From Micromonospora phytophila (GTDB lineage Bacteria; Actinomycetota; Actinomycetes; Mycobacteriales; Micromonosporaceae), in the NCBI RefSeq assembly GCF_023656545.1, contig NZ_JAMOKF010000023.1, positions 1 to 35,148 on the forward strand: a DNA stretch of 35,148 bases, read 5' to 3'. The notes under the pieces were generated by a model that saw only the letters and a program-made list of their open reading frames with translations, was not told where the DNA came from and did no database searches. A program made the position numbers and the translations under genes. Position 1 is the first letter of the stretch; each line of letters starts with the position of its first letter. This document shows positions 1 through 7,288 of the stretch, piece by piece.

Positions 1-380
1 CGCTCCCGCGCCTCCTGCGGCAGCGCGCACGCGGCCGTGCCGCCGGGGAGCCGGTGCCGGTTGCGGGCGACCCAGCGGTACGCGGGCCACGCGGCGGCGC
101 GTACCGGCGGGAGCTTCAGGCCGGCGCCGGCGACCCGCCACAGCGGACCGCTGTCGACCAGCATCCGGGCGATCGCGTCGGGGCCGGCCGCGCGGGAACC
201 GTCGGCGCCGACCCACTGCACCGCCTCCTCGCACTCCGCCTCGGTCAGGCCGAGCACGTCGAGGTCGGCGAACTGCCAGGGCACCACCCGGGCGCCGGTG
301 GGAATCCGCCGCTCGATGAACTCGGCGCACCGGGTGCAGAACGCGCAGTCCCCGTCGTAGACGAACGTCGACTTCTCCAT
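1..380 (-). CDS. DCC family thiol-disulfide oxidoreductase (DUF393), truncated by the window edge
   Basis: The minus-strand reading starts at an ATG at 380 and runs off the left edge without a stop, so only about 126 residues are visible. Near the N-terminus it carries Asp-Gly-Asp-Cys-Ala-Phe-Cys (DxxCxxC, residues about 9-15), the signature after which the DCC/DUF393 family is named. The downstream part (WRVAGAGLKLPP, then AYRWVARNRHRLPGG) also fits small DCC proteins of about 130 residues. The family is predicted to do thiol-disulfide exchange; no substrate can be named. It is divergent from the radical SAM gene at 482. Family assignment is firm; the biochemical role is not. Confidence 0.85.
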   Translation of the reverse strand, partial: MEKSTFVYDGDCAFCTRCAEFIERRIPTGARVVPWQFADLDVLGLTEAECEEAVQWVGADGSRAAGPDAIARMLVDSGPLWRVAGAGLKLPPVRAAAWPAYRWVARNRHRLPGGTAACALPQEARE

Positions 381-481
381 GCCTGCATCCTCCACCCGGA
401 CGCCGCGCGCCGGACGCCGAGGTGGGCGGGACCACGCCGGGTCGCTTGCGTTCCACTCGTACGCGTGTTCGAATGAGGGCC

Positions 482-1528
482 ATGCGCTGGGACAACCTCT
501 CCGCTCCCCCGGACGAGGGGGTCCCCGATCGGGCAGCGCCAGCGACGCCACCCCTGCCGCTGGCGCTGCCCGGCGCGATCGCCCGCACCTTCGACACCCC
601 CGGCTTCGCCGGGATGACCTTCTACGAGGTCCAGGCAAAGTCGATCATCAACAAGGTGCCGGGCGCCTCCCGCGTCCCCTTCGAGTGGACGATCAACCCG
701 TACCGGGGCTGCAGCCATGCGTGTGTGTACTGCTACGCGAGAAATACTCACATCTATCTGGATCTCGACGCCGGGGAGGACTTCGACCGGAAGGTGATCG
801 TCAAGGTCAACGCCGGTGAGCTGGTACGGCGTGAGCTGGCCGCCCCCCGCTGGCGGGGCGCGCACATCGCGATGGGCACCAACGTCGACTGCTACCAGCG
901 GGCCGAGGGGCGCTACCAGCTCATGCCGCAGATCATCGCGGCGCTGCGCGACTTCGCCAACCCGTTCTCGATCCTCACCAAGGGCACGCTGATCCTGCGG
1001 GACCTGCCGCTGCTGCGGCAGGCCGCCGAGGTGACCCGGGTGGGCATCTCCTACTCGGTGGGCTTCGTCGACGAGCGGCTCTGGCGGGCCGTGGAGCCGG
1101 GCACCCCGAGCCCCCGCCGACGGCTGGACGCCGTGCGGGCGCTCACCGACGCCGGCTTCTCCGTCGGGGTCCTGATGGCGCCGATCCTGCCGGGGCTCAG
1201 CGACGGCGACGAGTCGATCGACGCCACCGTGGCGGCGGTCGCCGCGGCCGGGGCGGCCAGCGTGACGCCGATGGCGCTGCACCTGCGCCCGGGCGCCCGC
1301 GAGTGGTACGCGCACTGGCTCGGCCGGGAGTTCCCCCACCTGGTCCCCCGCTACCGCGAGCTCTACCGCTCCGGCGCGTACGCGCCGCAGTCGTACCAGC
1401 GGGAACTGACCGCGCGGGTGCGGATCGCGGCCCGTCGGCACGGACTGCACCGGGGTGAGCACGGCGACAACCGCCGCCTGCCCGAGGCCGCGGCGCCGCC
1501 GGCCGCCGAACAACTCACGCTGTTGTAG
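482..1528 (+). CDS. Rv2578c-family radical SAM protein
   Basis: A 348-residue protein. The cluster motif Gly-Cys-Ser-His-Ala-Cys-Val-Tyr-Cys gives C77, C81 and C84 (Cx3Cx2C), the ligands for a [4Fe-4S] cluster that cleaves S-adenosylmethionine. The segments FYEVQAKSIINKVP, NVDCYQRAEGRYQLMP and SILTKGTLILRDL match what I remember of M. tuberculosis Rv2578c, a relative of spore photoproduct lyase-like enzymes of unknown substrate. The start at 482 gives MRWDNLS, like the mycobacterial protein. An ATG at 473, placed 7 bases after a TACGCG hexamer, would add three residues and cannot be excluded; a GTG at 422 is less likely. The gene is followed 23 bases later by an unrelated membrane protein gene with its own promoter. 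Confidence 0.87.
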   Translation: MRWDNLSAPPDEGVPDRAAPATPPLPLALPGAIARTFDTPGFAGMTFYEVQAKSIINKVPGASRVPFEWTINPYRGCSHACVYCYARNTHIYLDLDAGEDFDRKVIVKVNAGELVRRELAAPRWRGAHIAMGTNVDCYQRAEGRYQLMPQIIAALRDFANPFSILTKGTLILRDLPLLRQAAEVTRVGISYSVGFVDERLWRAVEPGTPSPRRRLDAVRALTDAGFSVGVLMAPILPGLSDGDESIDATVAAVAAAGAASVTPMALHLRPGAREWYAHWLGREFPHLVPRYRELYRSGAYAPQSYQRELTARVRIAARRHGLHRGEHGDNRRLPEAAAPPAAEQLTLL

Positions 1529-1539
1529 CCCAGCCGCCG

Positions 1540-1545
1540 TACCCT
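1540..1545 (+). promoter_or_regulatory. -10 hexamer TACCCT, leaderless promoter
   Basis: TACCCT lies 6 bases in front of the ATG at 1552. Transcription would begin at or next to the start codon, and no Shine-Dalgarno sequence is present. Confidence 0.55.
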
Positions 1546-1551
1546 GCCCGC

Positions 1552-2278
1552 ATGCGGGAGATGACCAGCGGGACGCTGCGCCGGCAGCGCGTCGCCGCGG
1601 TGACCGCCGTGCTGCTCGGCGTGCTCTGGGGGTTCCTCGCCTCGGCGGCCGACCGCGGCACGCCCGCCCTGCTGGCCCTCTTCCCGTTGCTGCTGCTGCT
1701 CGGTTACCACGGGTACTGGCTGTTCCGGTCGCCGAGCCGGGCCGGACTCCGGGTGTCGCCGAGCGGCGCCGCCATTTACGCACCGCCGCGCGGGGCGGTC
1801 ACCCCGCCGGTCGTCATGATCGCGTGGCTGCCCTTCCAACTGATCAGCTACGGCAGACGGTGGGAGCGGGACGTCTTCTGGTGGCTGTCGCTGGCCGCGT
1901 CCCTGGCGGTGATCGCCTGGGTCGTGGTGCACCGGTGGAGACGCGTCCCGCTCCTCGAGGTCACCCCGGAGGGCATCGGCCTCGGGCGGCCGCGGCGTGC
2001 GGTGTTCGTACCGTGGGCGGCGCTGGATCGGGACGGGCCGCTGTGGGCGACGCGGAACGACGGGTTCCTCCGGCTGCCCCTGGCCCGGCCGGAGCTGGTG
2101 CGGCGGCGGTTCGGCCGGCGAGCCGAGCAACGGCTGTGGATCCAGGACCTCGACGTCGCCCCCGGAGTTCCTGGCCGCGGCGCTGCGCCACTACGCGCGG
2201 CATCCGGAACACCGCGCGGCGATCGGCACCCCGCAGGAGTACGCCCGGCTGTGCCGCGCGCTCGTGGCTGGCGGCTGA
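1552..2278 (+). CDS. Membrane protein of unknown function, with an apparent 1-base frameshift near the C-terminus
   Basis: The protein has three hydrophobic segments (residues about 13-32, 38-57 and 104-122), then a soluble C-terminal part (LLEVTPEGIGLG, VPWAALD) like small PH-type membrane-associated domains. In the frame of the start codon the protein would run to 2340 and overlap the next gene by 40 bases, but after residue ~204 it becomes Pro/Arg/Gly-rich and featureless. Dropping one C from the five-C run at 2159-2163 continues it as PEFLAAALRHYARHPEHR... and stops with TGA at 2276-2278, before the next promoter. That tail reads like genuine protein and keeps the G/C third-position bias. 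I therefore end the gene at 2278 (about 241 residues) and flag a frameshift or sequencing error. I do not recognise a function. Confidence 0.65.
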
Positions 2279-2288
2279 GGAACGGGGT

Positions 2289-2294
2289 TAGAGT
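2289..2294 (+). promoter_or_regulatory. -10 hexamer TAGAGT, leaderless promoter
   Basis: TAGAGT followed by 6 bases and then the GTG at 2301. There is no Shine-Dalgarno sequence in front of the GTG, which supports a leaderless transcript and this start. Confidence 0.55.
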
Positions 2295-2300
2295 CGGCGG

Positions 2301-2708
2301 GTGCGCTCCGCTCAGCAGATCCTCGCCGACTCCGCCGTGATCGCCGTCGTGGGCGCGTCCCGCGACCCCGGCAAGGCCGCGCACAGTGTGCCGGCGCAGA
2401 TGCAGCGCTACGGCTGGCGGATCATCCCGGTCAACCCGACCGCCGACGAACTCTTCGGTGAGCGGGTCTACCGCTCGCTGGCCGAGATCCCGCACCCGGT
2501 GGACCTGGTCGACGTGTTCCGGCCGGCGCAGGACGCCGTCGAGGTGGTCCGCGAGGCGGCGGCGATCGGCGCGCCGGCCGTGTGGTTGCAGCTCGGCATC
2601 GTCTCGGCGGAGGCCCGGCGGATCGCCACCGAGGCGGGCATCGACTACGTCGAGGACCGCTGCCTGATCGTCGAGCGCGCCGCCGCCGGCCTGACCCGGC
2701 TCGGCTGA
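2301..2708 (+). CDS. CoA-binding protein, YccU-like
   Basis: A 135-residue protein, full length for the CoA_binding_2 (YccU-like) family: a single Rossmann domain. The nucleotide-binding loop is AVVGASRDPGK near residue 15, followed by GWRIIPVNPTADELFGERVYRSLAEIP and DLVDVFRPAQ, the order typical of the family. C-terminal AVWLQLGI and YVEDRCLIVE complete the fold. It is a soluble protein presumed to bind CoA or a related nucleotide; its cellular role is not known. It starts with GTG behind its own promoter, so it is probably not co-transcribed with the upstream membrane protein. Confidence 0.88.
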   Translation: MRSAQQILADSAVIAVVGASRDPGKAAHSVPAQMQRYGWRIIPVNPTADELFGERVYRSLAEIPHPVDLVDVFRPAQDAVEVVREAAAIGAPAVWLQLGIVSAEARRIATEAGIDYVEDRCLIVERAAAGLTRLG

Positions 2709-2888
2709 CCCGGCTCGCCCTGATCGCCCGTCCCGGCGTGGGGTGGGCAGGACCGCTGGCCCACACCATGCCGGTGGGACCGTCGTCTCCCGTGCTCGCG
2801 GAGGTCCGGCCGTCGTCCGTCCCGCCGCGCCGAGGGCGGTGTCCGACGTCGGGCGATCGCCGGCTCGGGGGCCGGCGGCGGCCCGGAC

Positions 2889-2928
2889 GTGTCGCGCCGG
2901 ACGGCGACCAGATGTGTCGCGCCGGACG
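2889..2928 (+). repeat. Two direct repeats GTGTCGCGCCGGACG, 25-base period
   Basis: The 15-mer occurs at 2889-2903 and exactly again at 2914-2928. A weaker third copy (CGGTGTGGTCGTACC) runs into the -10 hexamer at 2944. The second copy covers roughly -42 to -28 relative to the start of the gene at 2956, where an activator or repressor could act. A related pair on the other strand lies at 11893-11932. The rest of the gene-free stretch 2709-2955 holds a short palindrome CCGACGTCGG (2843-2852) and nothing else I recognise. Confidence 0.7.
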
Positions 2929-2943
2929 CTGGCGGTGTGGTCG

Positions 2944-2949
2944 TACCCT
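2944..2949 (+). promoter_or_regulatory. -10 hexamer TACCCT, leaderless promoter
   Basis: TACCCT lies 6 bases in front of the ATG at 2956, with the direct repeats immediately upstream. This supports 2956 over longer readings. Confidence 0.55.
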
Positions 2950-2955
2950 TCGGCC

Positions 2956-3729
2956 ATGTCGCTGCGCCCCTCACAGGCCGAACGGCCGCCCGGGGTCGAC
3001 CGGCACGGGCTCTGGGCCCGCCGGCTGGTCGCGTTCGCCGTCGCCGCGACGGTGACCGGGGCGGTGGCCGTGGGGGTGTCCCGGCTGCCGCTGGACGCCA
3101 TGGACTCCGGTTCGGTGGACCTGGTCGTGTGGCTGCTCACCGGGGCATTGCTGCTGTCGTCGCGGCGGTGGCGGCCGCGGCGACGGAGCCGGCTGGTGTG
3201 GCGGGCCCGGGTGGCGGGCCGGCACGGCTTCGCACCGGGGCTGGTGGCGCGCCGCTCGCTGGTCGGTTGGACCGAGCTGGGCCGGGACCTCACCCTGCTG
3301 GCCCTCCTGCCGTTGATGCTGCTGGCGTCGCTGCCCGAGGAGGACTGGAGCCGAATCGCCCGGCTGGTGGTGGCGGCGGGCATCGCGGTGCTGGTGGGAC
3401 GGATGGCCTACGACGTGGCCCGCTTCACCGGCGCGCTGGCGCTCACCGCTGACGGCATCCGGCAGGGCCGGCGGTGCCACGAGTGGTCGACCATCGAGCA
3501 GGCTCGCCTGCACCGCGAGGGCGGACAGGTCGACGGCGTGTACCTGCGGCCCCGGGTCTGGACCCCGGTAAAGCGCGGGCGGCGGGTGGTCGGCGGCTGG
3601 GGGGTGGCGGTCTCCGACGAGCGGCTGCTCGCCGCGATCGAGGAGTACCGGACGCGGCCGGAGATGCTGGCCGTGAGGTTGCCGGTGACGGCGCCCGAGC
3701 CGGCCCCGACCGTCGAGCCGACACGGTGA
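2956..3729 (+). CDS. Membrane protein of unknown function
   Basis: A 257-residue protein. Hydrophobic stretches lie at about residues 21-39, 50-66, 110-128 and 136-152, so about four membrane segments are expected, followed by a soluble C-terminal half (LTADGIRQGRRCHEWSTIEQ, VYLRPRVWTPVKRGRR). That half resembles the PH-like tail of small actinobacterial membrane proteins and loosely recalls the gene at 1552, but I cannot name a family. The reading frame is open upstream to 2743, but that part is Arg/Ala/Pro-rich, precedes the promoter and crosses the repeats, so I start at 2956. It is convergent with the acyl-CoA dehydrogenase gene, with a hairpin terminator between them. Confidence 0.75.
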   Translation: MSLRPSQAERPPGVDRHGLWARRLVAFAVAATVTGAVAVGVSRLPLDAMDSGSVDLVVWLLTGALLLSSRRWRPRRRSRLVWRARVAGRHGFAPGLVARRSLVGWTELGRDLTLLALLPLMLLASLPEEDWSRIARLVVAAGIAVLVGRMAYDVARFTGALALTADGIRQGRRCHEWSTIEQARLHREGGQVDGVYLRPRVWTPVKRGRRVVGGWGVAVSDERLLAAIEEYRTRPEMLAVRLPVTAPEPAPTVEPTR

Positions 3730-3761
3730 GCGGGGGCCCCGACCGGGGTCAGGGCCCCCGC
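3730..3761. terminator. Hairpin between convergent genes
   Basis: A perfect 10-base stem, GCGGGGGCCC (3730-3739) with GGGCCCCCGC (3752-3761), and a 12-base loop. It starts one base after the stop of the plus-strand gene and lies just past the end of the minus-strand gene, so it can serve both. No T-run follows, as is common in high-GC actinomycetes. Confidence 0.75.
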
Positions 3762-3767
3762 ACACCG

Positions 3768-4964
3768 TCAGAGCTTGTACTCCTTGAGCAGGCCGCGGGA
3801 GATGATGGTCTTCTGGATCTCCGAGGTGCCCTCGCCGATGAGCAGGAACGGGGCCTCCCGCATCAGCCGCTCGATCTCGTACTCCTTGGAGTAGCCGTAG
3901 CCGCCGTGGATGCGGAACGCCTCCTGCACGACCTCGGCGCAGTACTCGGAGGCGAGCAGCTTCGCCATGCCGGCCTCGACGTCGTTGCGCTGGCCGGCAT
4001 CCTTGAGCCGGGCGGCGTTGACCATGAGGGCGTGCGCGGCCTCGATCTTCGTGCCCATCTCGGCGAGCTTGAAGGCGATGGCCTGATGCCGGGCGAGCGG
4101 CTGGCCGAAGGTCTTGCGCTGCTGGGCGTACTGCACGGCCAGCTCGAAGGCGCGGATGGAGATGCCGCAGGCGCGGGCGGCCACGTTGACCCGGCCGACC
4201 TCGATGCCGTCCATCATCTGGTAGAAGCCGCGGCCGACCTTGTCGGCGCCGCCGAGGATCGCGGTCTCCGGGACGGTCACGCCGTCGAGCACCATCTCGG
4301 TGGTCTCGACGCCCTTGTAGCCCATCTTCTCGATCTTGCCGGGGATGGTCAGGCCGGGGGCGGTCTCGCCGAAGCCGGGCTCCTTCTCCAGCAGGAAGGT
4401 GCTCATGTTGGCGTAGACCGACTCCGCGCCGGTGTCGGTCTTGACCAGCGTGGCCACCACCGAGGAGTACGCCCCGTTGGTCAGCCACATCTTCTGGCCG
4501 TTGAGGACGTAGTTGTCGCCGTCGCGGACCGCCCTCGACTTGATCGCCGAGACGTCGGAGCCGGTCTCCGGCTCGGACATCGAGAAGGCGCCGCGCACCT
4601 CACCGGTGGCCATCTTCGGCAGCAGCCGGGCCTTCTGCTCGGCCGAGCCGTGCTGGGAGATCAGGTACGCCACGATGAAATGGGTGTTGACGATGCCGGA
4701 GATCGACATCCAGCCCCGCGACAGCTGCTCGACCACCAGGGCGTAGGTCAGCAGGGACTCGCCGAGCCCGCCGTACTCCTCGTCGATGGTCAGGCCGAAC
4801 AGGCCCATCTCGCGCATCCCGTCGAGGATGTCGGTGGGGTACTCGTCGGCGTGCTCCAGCCGCTGGGCGTGCGGAATGATCTCCTTGTCGGCGAACTCCC
4901 GGACGGTTTCCAGGATCGACCGCTGCACGTCGGTCAGGCCGGGCGTCTGGGCGAGTCGGGCCAT
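3768..4964 (-). CDS. Acyl-CoA dehydrogenase
   Basis: A 398-residue protein, full length for the FAD-dependent acyl-CoA dehydrogenase family, which introduces the alpha-beta double bond into acyl-CoA and passes electrons to ETF. The N-terminal helical domain includes EEYGGLGES; the middle beta domain has AFSMSEPETGSDVSAI (FAD/substrate loop); the C-terminal helical domain has QRKTFGQPLARHQA and IHGGYGYSKEYEIERLMR. The catalytic base is Glu378 in GEGTSEIQ, the position used by medium- and short-chain enzymes. The ATG at 4964 has GGAGG 6 bases upstream. Chain length cannot be told from sequence; short or branched acyl-CoAs are plausible. A dyad at 5000-5020 may be its operator. Confidence 0.93.
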   Translation of the reverse strand: MARLAQTPGLTDVQRSILETVREFADKEIIPHAQRLEHADEYPTDILDGMREMGLFGLTIDEEYGGLGESLLTYALVVEQLSRGWMSISGIVNTHFIVAYLISQHGSAEQKARLLPKMATGEVRGAFSMSEPETGSDVSAIKSRAVRDGDNYVLNGQKMWLTNGAYSSVVATLVKTDTGAESVYANMSTFLLEKEPGFGETAPGLTIPGKIEKMGYKGVETTEMVLDGVTVPETAILGGADKVGRGFYQMMDGIEVGRVNVAARACGISIRAFELAVQYAQQRKTFGQPLARHQAIAFKLAEMGTKIEAAHALMVNAARLKDAGQRNDVEAGMAKLLASEYCAEVVQEAFRIHGGYGYSKEYEIERLMREAPFLLIGEGTSEIQKTIISRGLLKEYKL

Positions 4965-4999
4965 CTCAGCCTCCGGGGGATCGGCGCATTACTCGTGGG

Positions 5000-5020
5000 T
5001 AACTGAACGCTGGGTCAGTA
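5000..5020 (-). promoter_or_regulatory. Imperfect inverted repeat upstream of the acyl-CoA dehydrogenase gene, possible TetR-type operator
   Basis: The half-sites ACTGA (5002-5006) and TCAGT (5015-5019) are inverted around an 8-base centre, and the flanks are partly symmetric. It sits 36-56 bases upstream of the ATG at 4964, where a TetR-family repressor of fatty-acid genes would commonly bind. No regulator gene is next to it. Confidence 0.35.
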
Positions 5021-5091
5021 TCGGTCCCGCGACCGGCGACGCCAAGGTGACCAGTCCACACAACCGCTGTGAAAAGGTTCACCGCTGCGGG

Positions 5092-5097
5092 TAGCGT
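5092..5097 (+). promoter_or_regulatory. -10 hexamer TAGCGT with TGTGAA -35-like element
   Basis: TAGCGT lies 41 bases in front of the GTG at 5139; TGTGAA at 5068-5073 is 18 bases upstream. The short leader carries GGAGGA 9 bases before the start, so unlike many neighbours this gene has a ribosome binding site. Confidence 0.45.
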
Positions 5098-5138
5098 CCG
5101 GCAAGAGGGACGCCACCACCGGCAGGAGGAGCAGACCC

Positions 5139-5648
5139 GTGAGCCAGCCACCGCCGGGCTCGCCCGACCCGGACCGGCCGTCGCCGTGGGGACCCCCACA
5201 GGGGCACGACCCGGCGAGGTCCGAGCCGCCGGGGTACGGGCAGCCACCCTCCTACGAGCAGCCGTCGTACGAGCAGCCGTCGTACGGCCAGCCCTCGTAC
5301 GAGCAGCCCGGCGAGCAGCCGCACGGCCAGCAGTGGGGGCACCAGCCGCCGTACACCCCGCAGGTGCCCTACGGCCAGTACGGCCCACCGTCCGGCCCGG
5401 GCCGGGGCGGCGGCGGCACGAACGTGCTGGCCATCCTCTCGCTGGTCTTCGCGTTCGTCTTCGCCCCCGCCGGCATCGTCCTCGGCCACCTGGCCAAGCG
5501 GCAGATCCGCAACACGGGCGAGGAGGGCGACCAGCTCGCCACCTGGGGCCTGATCCTCAGCTACGTCTTCACCGCCCTGGGCCTGCTGATCTGCTGCGGC
5601 TGGATCGCGCTGATCGCCTTAACCGGCAACGACGGCGCCACCTACTGA
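5139..5648 (+). CDS. DUF4190 membrane protein with Pro/Tyr/Gln-rich N-terminus
   Basis: A 169-residue protein. Residues 1-92 are disordered and rich in Pro, Gln, Tyr and Gly, with YEQPS-type pentads; residues about 94-160 form the DUF4190 region, with two membrane segments (NVLAILSLVFAFVFAPAGIVLG and LILSYVFTALGLLICCGWIAL) joined by GHLAKRQIRNTGEEGDQLA. The GHxAxRQI loop is typical of DUF4190. The repeat-rich tail probably lies in the cytoplasm. The function of the family is unknown. A paralogue of the same build lies at 6694; the two flank an SDR gene on the opposite strand. Confidence 0.85.
   Translation: MSQPPPGSPDPDRPSPWGPPQGHDPARSEPPGYGQPPSYEQPSYEQPSYGQPSYEQPGEQPHGQQWGHQPPYTPQVPYGQYGPPSGPGRGGGGTNVLAILSLVFAFVFAPAGIVLGHLAKRQIRNTGEEGDQLATWGLILSYVFTALGLLICCGWIALIALTGNDGATY
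5250..5309 (+). repeat. Four tandem 15-base units inside the DUF4190 gene
   Basis: Units TCCTACGAGCAGCCG, TCGTACGAGCAGCCG, TCGTACGGCCAGCCC and TCGTACGAGCAGCCC follow each other without gap and encode the pentad SYEQP or SYGQP. In-frame slippage could change copy number. Confidence 0.85.
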
Positions 5649-5675
5649 CCGTCCAGCGGCGGCCCGTGCCGGGCG

Positions 5676-6575
5676 TCAGCGGAACTGCGCCTCGCGGACG
5701 CTGTTGCCGCCGTCCACCACCAGCATCTGCCCGGTGATGTACGAGGCGGCCGGCGAGCAGAGGAAGGTGATCGCCGCGGCGACCTCGTCCGGCGTGCCGG
5801 GTCGGCCGACCGGGGTGCCCAGCCCCTGCTTGATCTCCGCCACGGTGGAGGCGGCGGTGTGGATGGTGCCGGGCGCGACCGCGTTCACGGTCACCCCGTC
5901 GGCGATCATCTCCATCGCCAGCGCCCGGGTCAGCCCGACCACGCCCGCCTTGGCCGCCGCGTACGCCGCCTCGGTGGGCAGGGCGTTGACCGGCCCGGCG
6001 GTGGCCGACAGGTTGACGATCCGGCCCCAGCCCCGCTCGGCCATCCCACCGATGAACGCGCGGCTGCACAGGAACGCGGTGGTCAGGTTCCGGTCGATCT
6101 CGCCGCGCCACTCGTCGTAGCTGAGCTGGGCGACCGGGCGCAGCACCTCGGGGCTGGCCCGGCTGGCCAGACCGGCGTTGTTGACCAGCACCTCCACGTC
6201 GCCCAACTGCTCGGCGACCGCGTCGGCCAACGCGCCGACCTCCGACTCGTCGGTGAGATCCGCGACGAAGCCGGTCACCCCCAGCTCGCCGGCGCGTTCG
6301 TGGATGCGCCGGGTGGTGGAGACGATGGCGACCCGGGCGCCGAGATCGGCCAGCCGGCGCGCGGTCGCGTACCCGATGCCGTCCGGGCTGCCGGCCCCGG
6401 TGACCAGGGCGACCTTCCCGTCGAGCCGGAGGGTCACCGGCTCCGGCAGCGGCGCCGGTTCGTCGATGCCGGCGGAACCCGCCGTCGCCCGGCTGCGCCG
6501 GGCCAGGCCGGGACGGCTCACGTCCCGTCTCGGTCGGCTGCCGGAGCGGTCCGCGGCTCGCGAGTCAATGACCAT
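5676..6575 (-). CDS. SDR-family NAD(P)-dependent oxidoreductase
   Basis: With the ATG at 6575 (AGGA 7 bases upstream) the protein has 299 residues. The classical SDR signatures are present: [10 protein letters not shown] cofactor loop (59-68), NNAG (132-135), catalytic Ser190 and Tyr205/Lys209 in YAAAK, and the C-terminal [11 protein letters not shown]. The SDR fold begins only at residue ~50; the first 46 residues are Arg/Ser-rich without structure. A GTG at 6437 with GGAG close upstream would give the usual 253 residues, so the start is uncertain. It would reduce a keto group or oxidise an alcohol; the substrate is unknown. It is divergent from the DUF4190 gene at 6694, and the gap contains a perfect palindrome GCACCCGGGTGC (6615-6626). 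Confidence 0.87.
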   Translation of the reverse strand: MVIDSRAADRSGSRPRRDVSRPGLARRSRATAGSAGIDEPAPLPEPVTLRLDGKVALVTGAGSPDGIGYATARRLADLGARVAIVSTTRRIHERAGELGVTGFVADLTDESEVGALADAVAEQLGDVEVLVNNAGLASRASPEVLRPVAQLSYDEWRGEIDRNLTTAFLCSRAFIGGMAERGWGRIVNLSATAGPVNALPTEAAYAAAKAGVVGLTRALAMEMIADGVTVNAVAPGTIHTAASTVAEIKQGLGTPVGRPGTPDEVAAAITFLCSPAASYITGQMLVVDGGNSVREAQFR

Positions 6576-6655
6576 GCCGAGATCCTGCCCGCTTCCCCCG
6601 GCCCGGGCAACGCGGCACCCGGGTGCGTCGGGTCCCGGGTTTGCACCGGTCTGGC

Positions 6656-6661
6656 TACCCT
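6656..6661 (+). promoter_or_regulatory. -10 hexamer TACCCT
   Basis: TACCCT lies 32 bases before the ATG at 6694. The short leader contains ACGGAGAAGACGA directly in front of the start, a weak Shine-Dalgarno sequence. Confidence 0.4.
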
Positions 6662-6693
6662 GACGGCGCACCCGCACCCAACGGAGAAGACGA

Positions 6694-7233
6694 ATGACAT
6701 ATCCCCCGCCGTCCGGCGGCTCGAACGAACCGACGTGGTCGGGCCAGCAGTCGGCCCCGCCGGTCGACCCGACCCTCCCGGTGAGCGGTCACCCGATCCC
6801 CACCCAGCCCACCGGCGCCGACCCGTACGCCCCCGTGGACCCGTACGCCGCGCAGCCGGGCTCCGGCCAGCCCGCGGCCTACCCGCCCGGGGCCTACCCG
6901 CCCGGGGCCTACCCGCCCGGGGCCTACCCGCCGCCGGCCTACCCGAACTACGGCTACGCCCCGCCGCAGAAGACCAACGGCCTGGCGATCGCCGCCCTGG
7001 TGCTGGCCCTGGTCGGTCTCGCCTCCTGCATCACCGCACCGGTGGGCGCGATCCTCGGACACGTGGCGCGCAAGCAGATCCAGCAGACCGGCGAGGGCGG
7101 CGAGGGCATGGCGAAGGCCGCCATCATCGTCGGCTGGATCCTCACCGGCCTGTTCGTGCTGCTGATCCTCTTCTACGTGGCGCTGATCGGCTTCGCCATC
7201 TGGCAGAGCGAGTCCAGCAGCAGCAGCTACTGA
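6694..7233 (+). CDS. DUF4190 membrane protein with AYPPG repeats
   Basis: A 179-residue protein. Residues 1-93 are Pro/Tyr/Gly/Ala-rich, including four consecutive [10 protein letters not shown] units; residues about 94-172 carry two hydrophobic segments ([18 protein letters not shown]... and [29 protein letters not shown]) joined by [19 protein letters not shown]. This matches the paralogue at 5139 in both build and loop sequence (GH-A-RQI/KQI, TGEEG/TGEGG). It is an integral membrane protein of unknown role. It ends with a Ser-rich tail and is followed by a hairpin terminator. Confidence 0.85.
   Translation: MTYPPPSGGSNEPTWSGQQSAPPVDPTLPVSGHPIPTQPTGADPYAPVDPYAAQPGSGQPAAYPPGAYPPGAYPPGAYPPPAYPNYGYAPPQKTNGLAIAALVLALVGLASCITAPVGAILGHVARKQIQQTGEGGEGMAKAAIIVGWILTGLFVLLILFYVALIGFAIWQSESSSSSY
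6877..6936 (+). repeat. Four tandem 15-base units inside the second DUF4190 gene
   Basis: Three exact copies of GCCTACCCGCCCGGG (6877-6921) and a fourth with a changed end (6922-6936), encoding AYPPG pentads. The identical copies suggest recent in-frame expansion. Confidence 0.9.
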
Positions 7234-7238
7234 CAGCA

Positions 7239-7272
7239 CCGTGCCGCCCCGACGCGGATCGGGGCGGCACGG
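7239..7272. terminator. Hairpin between convergent genes
   Basis: A perfect 12-base stem, 7239-7250 with 7261-7272 (core GTGCCGCCCC / GGGGCGGCAC), and a 10-base loop. It lies between the stop of the DUF4190 gene and the stop of the CoA-ester lyase gene, and would serve both strands. Confidence 0.8.
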
Positions 7273-7288
7273 GAGGAACGGGGGGCGG

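Noticed and set aside
245..1783. Long minus-strand frame over the radical SAM gene
   Set aside because: Arg/Pro/Gly-rich low-complexity translation opposite a well-recognised gene; typical of antisense frames in very GC-rich DNA. The same holds for the frames at 2971-4488 (-), 3474-5006 (+), 5859-7442 (+), 7227-8336 (-), 15488-16735 (-), 20096-22801 (+), 23001-24578 (-) and 28669-30456 (+).
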